From Chryseobacterium sp. ISL-80 (lineage in GTDB: Bacteria; Bacillota; Bacilli; Bacillales; Cytobacillaceae), in contig JAGGQZ010000024.1 of NCBI GenBank assembly GCA_018613055.1, positions 48,706 to 112,705 on the forward strand: a DNA stretch of 64,000 nt. The letters run 5' to 3'. Of the stretch, positions 35,782 to 44,389 are shown piece by piece. The notes beneath the pieces were generated by a model. That model was given only the letters and a program-made list of their open reading frames with translations. It made no database searches and was not told the DNA's origin. The position numbers were made by a program, and so were the translations under genes. Numbering within the stretch: the stretch's first letter is position 1; every line of letters starts with the position of its first letter.

Positions 35782-36327
35782 TCAAGAAGCAGTCACCTTC
35801 GTCAATGTTCGCCCGAGTTCGAGTGCCCGCCGATTAATATTCAGCAGAGAATGTTTTTCAGGGGCAAGCACTTTTTTCAATGCTTCCAGGATCGATTCAT
35901 CAGGCAGGATTCCCGTTTCCTCCAAAAATGCACCCAGTAGGATCATATTGGCGACTTTTGGGTTGCCAAGCTCATTGGCCTTGTCTGTTGCGTTGATATT
36001 TAACACCGTGATATCGGTTCTTTCCGATTTTTTTGAAATTAATGAGGAGTTTACAATGAGTAATCCTCCGGCTCTTACCACTGGCTCAAATTTTTCATAA
36101 GAAGGATTATTCAGGACAATAGCTGTCGTCGGCCTTGAAACAAGCGGCGAGCCAACCTGCTGCTCGCTGACAACGACTGCACAGTTTGCGGTACCACCCC
36201 GCTGCTCAGGCCCGTAGGAAGGAAGCCATGATACAAACTTTCCCTCTGTCATTCCGGCATAGGCAATCAATTGGCCCATCGACATGACCCCCTGGCCGCC
36301 AAAGCCGGCAATCAGTATTTCTTCCAT
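35782..36327 (-). CDS. 2-oxoacid:ferredoxin oxidoreductase, gamma subunit
   Basis: 181 residues. GFGGQGVMSMGQLIAYAG and SWLPSYGPEQRGGTANC are the gamma-domain hallmarks of pyruvate/ketoisovalerate ferredoxin oxidoreductases. The start overlaps the stop of the beta gene. It is the last gene of a five-gene operon (ATPase, ferredoxin, alpha, beta, gamma). The complex decarboxylates a 2-oxoacid to acyl-CoA, reducing ferredoxin. Confidence 0.92.
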   Translation of the reverse strand: MEEILIAGFGGQGVMSMGQLIAYAGMTEGKFVSWLPSYGPEQRGGTANCAVVVSEQQVGSPLVSRPTTAIVLNNPSYEKFEPVVRAGGLLIVNSSLISKKSERTDITVLNINATDKANELGNPKVANMILLGAFLEETGILPDESILEALKKVLAPEKHSLLNINRRALELGRTLTKVTAS

Positions 36328-37079
36328 CAGCGAACATCTCCCTTTTGGATATCCTTATACACACCGAGAGGATAAGCAGGAACCATATTGTCCTTGATCC
36401 AATCTAGTGATTCATTCGGGTCCAGCCCCCAGTTTGTTGGACAGCTTGATAGAACCTCGACCATCGAAAAGCCAAGCCCTTGCTGCTGTGTTTCGAACGC
36501 TTTGCGGATTGCTTTCTTTGCTTTGATAATATTCGGGACATCATGTGAGGAAACCCGTTCAATATAAGCTGTGCCATCCAAAGTTGAGAGCATCTCACTA
36601 ACTCTGATCGGCAGCCCCTGAATACTCGCATTCCGGCCAAAAGGAGTTGTTGCCGTTTTTTGGCCGATCAGGGTGGTCGGCGCCATTTGTCCGCCTGTCA
36701 TCCCATAAATCGCGTTGTTGACGAAGATGACGGTAATTTTTTCTCCCCGCGCTGCCGCATGGACAGCTTCTGCAATCCCAATCGACGCCAGGTCGCCATC
36801 CCCCTGATAGGTAAAAACAAATCGGTCTGGAAGGACACGCTTGATTCCGGTCGCTACTGCAGGAGCCCGGCCATGTGCTGCCTGTGTCATATCACAATTG
36901 AAATATTCATAGGACAGTACCGAACAGCCTACCGATGCCACTCCGACCGTATCCTCGAGGATGCCCATTTCTTCCAGTACTTCCCCTACCATCCTATGGA
37001 TGATTCCATGGGTGCAGCCAGGACAATAATGTGTCTGGGTATCCGTCAGCCCCGCTGTTTTCTCGAACACCGTTTTCAT
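36327..37079 (-). CDS. 2-oxoacid:ferredoxin oxidoreductase, beta subunit (TPP-binding)
   Basis: 250 residues. [14 protein letters not shown] with the Cys pair, GVASVGCSV, and TPP/Mg site [17 protein letters not shown]...[16 protein letters not shown]. It holds the thiamine cofactor. ATG 37077-37079 is preferred (GAGGT 6 nt upstream); an ATG at 37085 overlaps the alpha stop as ATGA. A Fe-S ligand set like that of VorA/KorB is only partly present (CPGC, a later Cys), so cluster content is uncertain. Confidence 0.93.
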   Translation of the reverse strand: MKTVFEKTAGLTDTQTHYCPGCTHGIIHRMVGEVLEEMGILEDTVGVASVGCSVLSYEYFNCDMTQAAHGRAPAVATGIKRVLPDRFVFTYQGDGDLASIGIAEAVHAAARGEKITVIFVNNAIYGMTGGQMAPTTLIGQKTATTPFGRNASIQGLPIRVSEMLSTLDGTAYIERVSSHDVPNIIKAKKAIRKAFETQQQGLGFSMVEVLSSCPTNWGLDPNESLDWIKDNMVPAYPLGVYKDIQKGDVR

Positions 37080-37081
37080 CG

Positions 37082-38146
37082 TCATACCTCAACACCCCCG
37101 GCCAGCTTGATGATTTGATCATAGATTTCTTCCTGCGTCGGCACTACTCCGCCTGTCCGGCCGAAAAATGAAACTGGAGACCTGCCGTCGACAGCCAGCC
37201 TGACATCCTCGACCATTTGGCCAGCACTCATCTCAACTGATAGAAAGCCCTTCACCCGGTCACGAGTCTCCACAAACGGCAATTCAGGGAACGGCCATAA
37301 AGTAATTGGGCGGATCATGCCGATTTTCAGTCCGTCTTTCCGCGCTTTGTTAATCGCATTCATGGCAATCCTGGCAGAGGTTCCATAAGCCGTTACGATA
37401 TAATCAGCATCCTCAGTTTCATATGTCTCAAATCTGACTTCATTTTGCTGAATCAGCGCAAACTTTTTCTGAAGATGTTCATTGCGTTTTTCCAGGGCAT
37501 CCGCATTCAATTCGAGTGAAGAGATGATCCTTGGCTTGCCGTCCCCGCGGGTTCCTGTCGTCGCCCACTCCTTTTGTTCCGGCTCCCTTTCTCTCAGCTC
37601 CTTGAACTCGACTGGCTCCATCATTTGTCCGAGCATGCCGTCGCCAAGCAGGATGACAGGCGTGCGATAGCGGTCGGCAATATCAAATGCTGCTTCTGTC
37701 AGGTCAATGATTTCCTGTAAAGTTGAAGGCGCCAGGACTGGTGTGTGATAATCGCCATGCCCTCCGCCCTTTGTTACCTGGAAATAGTCCGATTGGGCCG
37801 GCTGGATGTTCCCAAGCCCGGGACCGCCGCGCACAACATTCACGATTAGCGCCGGCAGTTCTGCCCCAACAAGATAGGAGATGCCCTCCTGCTTCAGGCT
37901 GAAACCAGGGCTTGAAGAAGACGTCATCACGCGAACTCCGGTTCCTGCCGCGCCATAAACCATATTTATCGCAGCCACTTCACTTTCCGCCTGTAAAAAT
38001 AACCCGCCAACCTCGGGAAGCCTCCTTGCCATATAGGCAACAAGCTCACTCTGCGGGGTAATCGGATAGCCGAAAAAATACTTGCAGCCCGCATGGACAG
38101 CAGCTTCGGCGATCACCTCATTACCCTTCATCAATACTTTCCCCAT
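37082..38146 (-). CDS. vorB: 2-oxoacid:ferredoxin oxidoreductase, alpha subunit (VorB-like)
   Basis: 354 residues. [58 protein letters not shown] and [16 protein letters not shown] are signatures of the KorA/VorB alpha chain. The name VorB (3-methyl-2-oxobutanoate:ferredoxin) follows common family usage; substrate choice between branched-chain and 2-oxoglutarate cannot be settled by eye. Start 38144-38146, 8 nt after AAAGGAG. Same operon as ferredoxin upstream (16 bp). Confidence 0.92.
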   Translation of the reverse strand: MGKVLMKGNEVIAEAAVHAGCKYFFGYPITPQSELVAYMARRLPEVGGLFLQAESEVAAINMVYGAAGTGVRVMTSSSSPGFSLKQEGISYLVGAELPALIVNVVRGGPGLGNIQPAQSDYFQVTKGGGHGDYHTPVLAPSTLQEIIDLTEAAFDIADRYRTPVILLGDGMLGQMMEPVEFKELREREPEQKEWATTGTRGDGKPRIISSLELNADALEKRNEHLQKKFALIQQNEVRFETYETEDADYIVTAYGTSARIAMNAINKARKDGLKIGMIRPITLWPFPELPFVETRDRVKGFLSVEMSAGQMVEDVRLAVDGRSPVSFFGRTGGVVPTQEEIYDQIIKLAGGVEV

Positions 38147-38162
38147 TGTCATCTCTCCTTTG

Positions 38163-38393
38163 TTACACAGATTTACGAACCTTCTCAGGCCTATAGACAG
38201 TGATCACAGAATCCGGACACATTTGCGCGCATTTTCCGCAACTGATACAGTTCTCCTGATCCGTGACGACGGCTGGCCGGTATCCCTTTTCATTCAAGTA
38301 ATCAGCCAGATAGATCACATTTGTCGGACAAGCATTCACGCACAACTTACACGATTTGCAGGTCTCTTCGTTAAAAACAACTCTCTTCTCCAC
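38163..38393 (-). CDS. 2[4Fe-4S] ferredoxin (delta subunit) of the oxoacid oxidoreductase
   Basis: 76 residues with two CxxCxxCxxxCP clusters: CKSCKLCVNACP and CISCGKCAQMCP. GTG start at 38391-38393 with AAAGGAGGGCAAAAGCA upstream. It accepts electrons from the alpha/beta subunits and probably passes them to a soluble carrier. Confidence 0.93.
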   Translation of the reverse strand: MEKRVVFNEETCKSCKLCVNACPTNVIYLADYLNEKGYRPAVVTDQENCISCGKCAQMCPDSVITVYRPEKVRKSV

Positions 38394-38408
38394 TGCTTTT
38401 GCCCTCCT

Positions 38409-39086
38409 TTACATTTCCCACGGCAATTTTAAATACCTGGAGATCACTTTCACTGGGGCTGCCCACTCAATATCGACAGCTTGTTTTTCTAAATGCTGCG
38501 GCAGTACCGTGTACACCAGTGGAATCCCCAGCTGATCTGATAGAGCCATACTCAGTTTCAAGCCATTCGCTACATCCTGAACCGTGGTTTCATTTCCAAC
38601 ATTTGAATTATTGATTATACCGGTAATCCTCAGTCTTGAAGCTTTTTCAATTTTCTTTAACGTATCCATTGCACCTTCCAGATTGCTGACATAAGGCCGG
38701 TTGGCATTCAGGACAAAGAGTACCTCTGGCTTCATCTCATTCCACTCGTTGTAAAATTGGCCCAGTGCTGTCGCACCATCCTTATCCCCGCCGGCATCGA
38801 CGATCAGCTTATATGCCGGATCATAAATCACCCTGCTCAAATCACCGGGAACAATCGGTAAATCCGCAGCAGCTAGCCTTTCAGCAGGTGCGATCAATTC
38901 AATCCCTTTTTCTAAAAAAATGTCCCTCGCATCCCTGGCACGATAATACGGATTAACTATATCAAGATCGGCTACTGCGACTCTATCCCTTTTCCTTGCT
39001 GCATCTATCGCCAGATTGATTGATAGTTCGGTCTTGCCGCTGCCGAAATGGCCGGTAATGATGGTAATATCCGCACCTAGCTTCAC
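38409..39086 (-). CDS. P-loop ATPase (MinD/CobQ/ParA class) leading the oxoacid oxidoreductase operon
   Basis: About 225 residues from GTG 39084-39086, preceded by AAAGGGGGTGGAGCC. The deviant Walker A GHFGSGKTELSINLA, VADLDIVNPYYRARD and LIVDAGGDKDGATALG are those of SIMIBI-class ATPases. Nucleotide-binding partners of this type often load metal cofactors or deliver Fe-S clusters. As first gene of the operon it may assemble or activate the ferredoxin oxidoreductase; this is an inference from position. Alternative upstream starts lack a ribosome binding site. Confidence 0.85.
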   Translation of the reverse strand: MKLGADITIITGHFGSGKTELSINLAIDAARKRDRVAVADLDIVNPYYRARDARDIFLEKGIELIAPAERLAAADLPIVPGDLSRVIYDPAYKLIVDAGGDKDGATALGQFYNEWNEMKPEVLFVLNANRPYVSNLEGAMDTLKKIEKASRLRITGIINNSNVGNETTVQDVANGLKLSMALSDQLGIPLVYTVLPQHLEKQAVDIEWAAPVKVISRYLKLPWEM

Positions 39087-39103
39087 GGCTCCACCCCCTT
39101 TTT

Positions 39104-39129
39104 TGAAAGCGTTTTCATTTACCATTATA
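39104..39129 (-). promoter_or_regulatory. cre box and -10 of the oxoacid:ferredoxin oxidoreductase operon
   Basis: Minus strand TGAAAACGCTTTCA (39104-39117) matches the catabolite-responsive element TGWNANCGNTNWCA at every defined position. A TATAAT (39124-39129) lies just upstream, so the cre overlaps the start of transcription, the position used by CcpA to repress. Confidence 0.82.
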
Positions 39130-39176
39130 GTAGCTTTTTTTTCTCTTCTCTTTGACAAAAGTCACGTTTTCGATAA

Positions 39177-39208
39177 AAAAGGAGTTCATGATGAACTCCT
39201 TTTTTATC
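39177..39208 (-). terminator. Terminator of the 106-residue gene
   Basis: AAAAAAGGAGTTCAT-GATGAACTCCTTTTTT perfect hairpin with T tail on the minus strand. Confidence 0.9.
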
Positions 39209-39212
39209 ATTC

Positions 39213-39533
39213 TTATATTGCGAAACTCAGGACGACCTTTTGCGGCATGTCCTGTTCTTCGTATACATCTTTTCTCAATCTCTCACATGAAGGCATTTCA
39301 TAGGAAAAATCCTGCACTGCTTCAGGAATCAATCCGTCAGCTTTCAATGTTTCAAATACCCTCTGCATTGCATCATCCGTATCCAGGCATTCATCTGAGC
39401 CTTCATATTTAAAACAATCTACACATGTCTCCACGATATTTGCGTCAACCTGCTCCTGAGTGAAAACCAGTTTTGCGCCAGCCATTTTTTCCACTTCGCG
39501 ATTTTCCAACTCAATAATCGTCGTTACGTTCAT
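39213..39533 (-). CDS. Conserved hypothetical protein with cysteine motif
   Basis: 106 residues, start at 39531-39533 with GGAGGTGCCAATA upstream. I do not recognise the family. It is soluble and acidic. It has ETCVDCFKYEGSDECLD (C-x2-C-x8-C) and a later PSCERL, suggesting metal or redox function. It has its own terminator just before the oxoacid oxidoreductase operon, so it is a separate transcript upstream of it. Confidence 0.75.
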   Translation of the reverse strand: MNVTTIIELENREVEKMAGAKLVFTQEQVDANIVETCVDCFKYEGSDECLDTDDAMQRVFETLKADGLIPEAVQDFSYEMPSCERLRKDVYEEQDMPQKVVLSFAI

Positions 39534-39686
39534 TATTGGCACCTCCGTTTGGATTACACTATCATTATAGTAAGTTGTCATCCAAACAGGGGTGTTTTGC
39601 CGATTAGTTCATTTTTTATTCACATATTTCATTCAAAAAGTTGTCAAAACTCCGTAATGGCAGGACTTTCGATACCAGCGCAGGGA

Positions 39687-40448
39687 TTACTCCATCGCAT
39701 CAATTTCAACCAAGTCCCATGGAGTTATCATCCCGATCGGCTTTTCTGAAGGCTTTCCAGTTTCAGTAATCAGAACGGCTTCCAGTTTCCTGCTTTCCAA
39801 ATGGTATTTTTCAAAAATATCTTCAACGGTGAAAATATCCGAATCCTTTGCCGCAAATTCAACGAATCTTTGTGAATGAAGATACTCAAGGTCACTGATA
39901 TTACTGTCTTCGAGCGCCTTTCCGCCCTCCAGCAAATTTCCCGCGAGCCACTGCGCTATACAATTCGATGTCAGCAGCCATTTAAAGCCATTTTCATCAT
40001 AAACGGGGAATTGCGAATAAGCTCTTTTCTGGATGATTTTCAAAACATCGATCAAGCCGGTTTCTTCGTGAAAATAGAACACAGGCCTCGTCGCAATCTC
40101 CAACGCATTTTTCGGATCAGATACCTGGCTGGCAATCATTTCGATTTTCTCCACTACTTTTTCATGTGGTTCAGCTATGTAAAAATCAAGCGCAATTTTA
40201 TCGTGGACAAGTGAATTCCTTAGCCGGCCGTACATTTTTAAATCATGATAGTACTTCCGGATAATGGAATGCTTCGCATAATTGACCCTCAGCAGTTCTG
40301 AATACTTATCTGTCGTTCCATTCCGCGTAATCCTCTGCAACCATGAATGAATTCGGTTGAAAGCCACTTCAAATCTCTCTGAACGCTTCTCATTTTGGAT
40401 AATCGCCAATTTTATTAACTCCTTTTCAAACGATCTTACAAATTCCAT
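39687..40448 (-). CDS. CBS-domain protein with helical N-terminal domain
   Basis: 253 residues. The N-terminal about 110 residues are helical and charged (GRLRNSLVHDKIA). A CBS pair follows: ATRPVFYFHEETGLIDVLKIIQKRAYSQFPVYDENG and VEDIFEKYHLESRKLEAVLITETG...IGMITPWDLV. CBS pairs bind adenosine nucleotides. The effector part is not recognised; the RNSLVH segment recalls HEPN-type or C-terminal nucleotidyl-like helices but is too weak to name. Monocistronic; the 21-bp array begins 55 bp upstream of its start. Confidence 0.8.
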   Translation of the reverse strand: MEFVRSFEKELIKLAIIQNEKRSERFEVAFNRIHSWLQRITRNGTTDKYSELLRVNYAKHSIIRKYYHDLKMYGRLRNSLVHDKIALDFYIAEPHEKVVEKIEMIASQVSDPKNALEIATRPVFYFHEETGLIDVLKIIQKRAYSQFPVYDENGFKWLLTSNCIAQWLAGNLLEGGKALEDSNISDLEYLHSQRFVEFAAKDSDIFTVEDIFEKYHLESRKLEAVLITETGKPSEKPIGMITPWDLVEIDAME

Positions 40449-40503
40449 TGTATTTATAGGGATTTTCTCCTATTATATCGTGAATTTAGGGATTAAGTTT
40501 TTG

Positions 40504-40608
40504 AATTCCGCGAAATTGAATGATTTTTCCGCGATATCTACCTGTAATTCCGCGAAACAACCATCTAATTTCGCGAATTTCCACCATAATTCCGCGACTT
40601 GGAAAACA
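40504..40608. repeat. Tandem array 5: five units, exact 21-bp period, palindromic TTCCGCGAA core
   Basis: Units start at 40504, 40525, 40546, 40567 and 40588. Each has AATTCCGCGAA or a close variant (AATTTCGCGAA), a near-palindrome, plus a less conserved 10-bp linker ending CAT/ACC-like. It sits between the CBS gene and the pbuG riboswitch. Period 21 bp equals two helical turns, so the cores face one side of the DNA. Confidence 0.9.
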
Positions 40609-40756
40609 GTATCTAAATTTGACAGCCCACTTCCAGAACATTTAATGTCCTCCTGCTAATAATCAGAAAAAATCAAATAGATAAACTTCCGGAAATCCAA
40701 TTGACCTAGAAAAAAATAACTGATACTATCTCTAGTATTATTTAAATCTATCATTA

Positions 40757-40829
40757 TTCCTTGTATATGTTCGAGAATATGGCTCGAACGTTTCTACCAT
40801 GCTACCGTAAAAGGCGTGACTACAAGGGA
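40757..40829 (+). promoter_or_regulatory. Purine (guanine-type) riboswitch of pbuG
   Basis: P1 arms CCTTGTA and TACAAGG enclose the conserved junction: GAATATGG, GTTTCTACC, CCGTAAA and GTGACTAC. P2 is TTCGAG/CTCGAA and P3 is ATGC.../GCGT-like. The discriminating nucleotide (position 74 of the B. subtilis xpt aptamer) is C in GACTAC, so guanine/hypoxanthine rather than adenine is the ligand. Confidence 0.95.
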
Positions 40830-40875
40830 CTTACATATTTGCCACTCTTTTTTGGCATCTATTTGTCCTTTGTGG

Positions 40876-40912
40876 TACTCCGGCAGCATGCACTGCCGGA
40901 GTTTTTTATTTT
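40876..40912 (+). terminator. Riboswitch-controlled terminator ahead of pbuG
   Basis: ACTCCGGCAG-CATGCA-CTGCCGGAGT followed by TTTTTATTTT, 30 bp before the pbuG ribosome binding site. Guanine binding is expected to favour it. Confidence 0.92.
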
Positions 40913-40943
40913 CCAAAAAATAACAACCAGGAGGACAGCACAT

Positions 40944-42236
40944 ATGAAAAATTTTTTCCAATTCGCAGAACGAAACACCAGTTATAAACAAGAGTCTCTT
41001 GCCGGGATTACGACGTTCTTGTCGATGGCGTACATTCTTGTCGTCAACCCGATGATCCTCAGCCAGGCTGGCATGGACAAGGGAGCCGTTTTTACAGCTA
41101 CCGCTCTTTCCGCCATCATTGGCTCTCTGCTCATTGGCCTGCTTGCCAATTTTCCAATTGGAATCGCTCCAAGCATGGGCTTGAATTCCTTTTTCACTTT
41201 TAGCGTCAGCATCGGGATGGGTGTTGAATGGGAGGTCGCTCTTACCGGCGTCTTTATTGCGGGAGTCCTGTTTGTCATCCTCAGTCTTTTGAAGATCCGT
41301 GAAAAAATCATAAATGTCATCCCACAGGACTTGAAGCATGCCATCGCAGCGGGAATCGGCTTTTTCGTCGCCTTCATCGGCCTGAAAAATGCTGGAATCA
41401 TTGTTGGCAGTGAAGCGACATTTGTATCGATTGGCAACCTCACATCGGGACCGGTATTGCTTGCTTTGTTCGGCTTCATCATCAGTGTGGTCATGATGGC
41501 CCGCGGTGTCAGCGGCGGGATTTTTTACGGAATGGTCATTGCCACGATCATCGGGATTTTTACAGGCCTGATTGAAAAACCTGATGCTGTTATCGGCACG
41601 GTTCCAGACATCTCACCTACTTTCGGTGTCGTTTTCAACCATTTGGGCGATATTTTCTCACCAGATGTGCTGGCTGTCATTTTCACTTTCCTTTTCGTTG
41701 CATTCTTCGATACGGCTGGTGCGCTGATTGCGGTAGCGAGTCAGGCTGGATTGATGAAGGATAATAAAATCCCGAATGCAGGTCGTGCCCTGCTTGCAGA
41801 TGCTGGCTCGGCGGTTGCCGGTGCTGTACTTGGCACATCAACAACAGCATCATTCGTTGAATCATCTGCGGGGATTGCAGTCGGGGGCCGCACGGGTTTC
41901 ACTTCCGTGATTATTGCGGCCTGCTTTAGCGCCGCCTTGTTCTTCTCCCCTGTACTATCCGTGATCACGCCGGAAGTTACCGCACCGGCCCTGATTATCG
42001 TTGGTGCGCTGATGGCAACTGAAATCAGCAAGATTGACTGGAGTAACCTTGCCGTCATCATTCCTTCGTTCGTGACGATCATTATGATGCCGCTCACTTT
42101 CAGTGTCGCAACAGGGATCGCGCTTGGTTTCATTCTTTACCCGTTGATGATGCTTGGCATGGGCAAATCCAGAGATGTCCACCCAATTATGTATGTCCTT
42201 GGATTCCTGTTTGTCGGTTATTTTATATATGTATAG
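40944..42236 (+). CDS. pbuG: NCS2-family guanine/hypoxanthine permease (PbuG), copy 2
   Basis: 430 residues. AGITTFLSMAYILVVNPMIL, APSMGLNSFFTFSV, FFDTAGALIAVASQAG and STTASFVESSAGIAVGGRTG identify an AzgA-type purine permease. Start ATG 40944 follows AGGAGGACAGCACAT; the longer upstream frame overlaps the riboswitch and is not used. It imports guanine and hypoxanthine. Feedback by the guanine riboswitch matches pbuG of B. subtilis. Confidence 0.95.
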   Translation: MKNFFQFAERNTSYKQESLAGITTFLSMAYILVVNPMILSQAGMDKGAVFTATALSAIIGSLLIGLLANFPIGIAPSMGLNSFFTFSVSIGMGVEWEVALTGVFIAGVLFVILSLLKIREKIINVIPQDLKHAIAAGIGFFVAFIGLKNAGIIVGSEATFVSIGNLTSGPVLLALFGFIISVVMMARGVSGGIFYGMVIATIIGIFTGLIEKPDAVIGTVPDISPTFGVVFNHLGDIFSPDVLAVIFTFLFVAFFDTAGALIAVASQAGLMKDNKIPNAGRALLADAGSAVAGAVLGTSTTASFVESSAGIAVGGRTGFTSVIIAACFSAALFFSPVLSVITPEVTAPALIIVGALMATEISKIDWSNLAVIIPSFVTIIMMPLTFSVATGIALGFILYPLMMLGMGKSRDVHPIMYVLGFLFVGYFIYV

Positions 42237-42242
42237 CAATGT

Positions 42243-42282
42243 AAAGCCCGCAGCTATTAAGTTTGCGGGCTTTCTTTTTTAA
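42243..42282 (+). terminator. Terminator of pbuG
   Basis: AAAGCCCGCA-loop-TGCGGGCTTT followed by CTTTTTT. Confidence 0.88.
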
Positions 42283-42283
42283 A

Positions 42284-42318
42284 AAGGAATCAGCCCTGCA
42301 CAGGCTGATTCCTTTTAA
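42284..42318 (-). terminator. Terminator of degV
   Basis: AAGGAATCAGCC-loop-GGCTGATTCCTTTT, located between the pbuG terminator and the degV stop. Confidence 0.85.
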
Positions 42319-42326
42319 ATTATGTT

Positions 42327-43172
42327 CTATTCATTTACCCATGCCAAGCCGATAGTGCCTTGGCCAGTATGTGTGCCGGCAACCGGACTGAATGTAGTCG
42401 TTGTAAAAGAGATTTCCGGGAAACGCTGCTGAAGTTCTGCCTGCCATTCGTTTGCCAATTGCTGCACATTTCCATGAATGACACTCGCTTCCTTTACATT
42501 GGCAGAGGCCTCCTCTAAAATTTGGAACAGGCGCTCCTTCACTTTTCTTTCTGTCCTGATTTTATCAAACAGAACAACCTTCCCATCATCGAACCTGACG
42601 ATCAGCTTCAGTTTGATCAAGCTGCCGATGATCACCTGGGTAGTCGACAGGCGGCCGCCTTTATGCAACTGCTCAAGGCTACCCGGCGCCATATACAGAT
42701 TGGCCTTGTCAGGCAGCGTCCTTAAATAGGATACGATTTCATCATAGGATTTGCCTTCTTTTTGAAGCTCAATCCCCTTTTCAACCATGCGTCCCAATGG
42801 AAAGGAACCAATTTTCGAATCGATGACATCCACCTTGAAGTCCACCATGCTGGATGCAGCTACTGAAGATTGGTAAGTTCCTGTAAGGGCACTTGAAGCG
42901 TGGATCGCAATCGCATGCTTGTATTGCTCCTTAAGCTTCTGGTAAAGTTCCACAAACTCGCCGATCGCGGGCTGCGATGTTTTAGGCAGTACCTTTGATG
43001 CCGCAAGCTTTGGATAAAAATCCTCGGCTGTAATATCAACGCCCTCCAAATAGGATTCTTCGCCAAAAATAATGCTTAAAGGTACAACATATATATGATT
43101 TTCTTTTATGAATTCTTCAGATAGTGAAGATGTACTGTCGGTTACCCATGCAATGTTATTTAATGTCGTCAT
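42327..43172 (-). CDS. DegV-family fatty-acid-binding protein
   Basis: 281 residues. WVTDSTSSLSEEF, VVPLSIIFGEESYLEGVDIT, TSQPAIGEF and ALTGTYQS are the N-lobe signatures; LHKGGRLS and PVAGTHTGQGTIGLAW the C-lobe. DegV (FakB-type) proteins bind a fatty acid for phosphorylation by a FakA kinase. Bacilli often hold several copies. Monocistronic. Confidence 0.93.
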   Translation of the reverse strand: MTTLNNIAWVTDSTSSLSEEFIKENHIYVVPLSIIFGEESYLEGVDITAEDFYPKLAASKVLPKTSQPAIGEFVELYQKLKEQYKHAIAIHASSALTGTYQSSVAASSMVDFKVDVIDSKIGSFPLGRMVEKGIELQKEGKSYDEIVSYLRTLPDKANLYMAPGSLEQLHKGGRLSTTQVIIGSLIKLKLIVRFDDGKVVLFDKIRTERKVKERLFQILEEASANVKEASVIHGNVQQLANEWQAELQQRFPEISFTTTTFSPVAGTHTGQGTIGLAWVNE

Positions 43173-43380
43173 GTTCTCTCCTGTTCTCCGTCTAAAATAT
43201 ATCGATGAATATGCTTACATTTCCCATGATATATGAAGTTCACTTATAAAACTATTAGTAATTTTTAAGAATACAATTTATTTGTTAGAAACTATAAAAA
43301 AGTTAATAACATTGACACATGTTTTTACTTCCGGCCCAACGGGAACAATGGTATAAACTCGACCGGGAGGAACTCGTTCC

Positions 43381-44049
43381 ATGGACCCTTATATCTATGC
43401 TTTATATTCCCTCATCTACTTAATTTTATTCCTGTGGGGTTTAAAAGCTTCAATCAAATACGGATTTTTCAGGTGGATGAATGTGCTTTTACTCGTAACG
43501 TTTGGACTGGTATATGACAATTTGATTCTTGCGTTTGGAAGCATGATTGGCGAAGGCTCTTTTTTAAAAAACATGAACCTTTTGCGTTTTTGGTTTCATG
43601 CCCTTTTCACTCCATTACTGATTATGTTTTCCTGGGCCGCAGCCAGTGAGACGGCCACCTCATGGTTAAAAGGGCGAGGCGGGTTGCTTGTCGCTGGATT
43701 CCTCACACTGGCCATGGTCATTTCTGAACTTGTTCAAAACACGATAGGTCTGAAGTTGGAGCCAGACCACTCATATGGAGTGTTAAGCTATGAATCTTCA
43801 GGCTCCCATGGTCCGCCAATCATGATCATAGGCGTTACAGCCGCTTTGCTTATTGCCGGCATCACCCTTTGGAAAAAAAGGAAGTGGAAATGGATGGCCA
43901 TCGGTGTCATCCTAATGGGAATCGGCAGTGCTGTTCCCATTCCATTGGAAAGCGATGCAGCGACCAACGGTTTTGAACTGATCCTCCTCATCTCACTATG
44001 GGCTACACAGACATTTCTAGAAAAGAACCAGGCCGTGAAGGTGGCCTGA
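43381..44049 (+). CDS. Hypothetical membrane protein, seven or more helices
   Basis: 222 residues beginning MDPYIYALYSLIYLILFLW, preceded by GGGAGGAACTCGTTCC. Seven hydrophobic segments alternate with short charged loops (LRFWFHALFTPLLIMFSW; IMIIGVTAALLIAGITLWKKRKWKW). I recognise no family with certainty; the charged FHALFTPL helix recalls carotenoid-cyclase-like or rhodopsin-like folds only weakly. It converges on the small thioredoxin gene, leaving 5 bp between stops. Confidence 0.75.
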   Translation: MDPYIYALYSLIYLILFLWGLKASIKYGFFRWMNVLLLVTFGLVYDNLILAFGSMIGEGSFLKNMNLLRFWFHALFTPLLIMFSWAAASETATSWLKGRGGLLVAGFLTLAMVISELVQNTIGLKLEPDHSYGVLSYESSGSHGPPIMIIGVTAALLIAGITLWKKRKWKWMAIGVILMGIGSAVPIPLESDAATNGFELILLISLWATQTFLEKNQAVKVA

Positions 44050-44054
44050 TTGCT

Positions 44055-44282
44055 TTAGAATAATCTCTTGATTTCCTCCGCTGTTAACTGTTTGCCTGCC
44101 GAGACTACTTTTTCATCAATGACCACAGCGGGGGTGCAATTTGCGACATACTTTTCGATTTCCTTCCTATTTTCGATCTTTTCAACAATAGCCGCGACCC
44201 CCGCTTCCTGGATCGCTAAATTAATATTATCCTCAAGAACCTTGGATTTTTCACAACCCGTTCCCAACACTTTAATGATCAT
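44055..44282 (-). CDS. Small thioredoxin-fold protein with CxxS redox site
   Basis: 75 residues resembling the MJ0307/redox-active disulfide protein 2 family: MIIKVLGTGCEKSKVLEDNI, then VANCTPAVVIDEKVVSAGK. The family usually has GCxxC; here residue 13 is Ser (C10-E-K-S13), so it is monothiol. The second region CTPAVV supplies the cis-Pro. Such proteins may act as thiol transferases in arsenite or organoarsenic and general redox operons. The start is preceded by GGAGGGAAAGGACA. Confidence 0.82.
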   Translation of the reverse strand: MIIKVLGTGCEKSKVLEDNINLAIQEAGVAAIVEKIENRKEIEKYVANCTPAVVIDEKVVSAGKQLTAEEIKRLF

Positions 44283-44389
44283 GTCCTTTCCCTCCTTCTG
44301 ATACTGTATAAAGTGAATCTACCCCATTCCTGAAAATGAAAGACTCCTACGGGCAGATTTTTGTGTTTTGAAACAGGTATTTGGCCGAG

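Noticed and set aside
37082..38146. Naming the oxoacid oxidoreductase as pyruvate-specific (Por)
   Set aside because: The subunit arrangement and alpha-chain motifs fit VorB/KorA at least as well; substrate cannot be read by eye.
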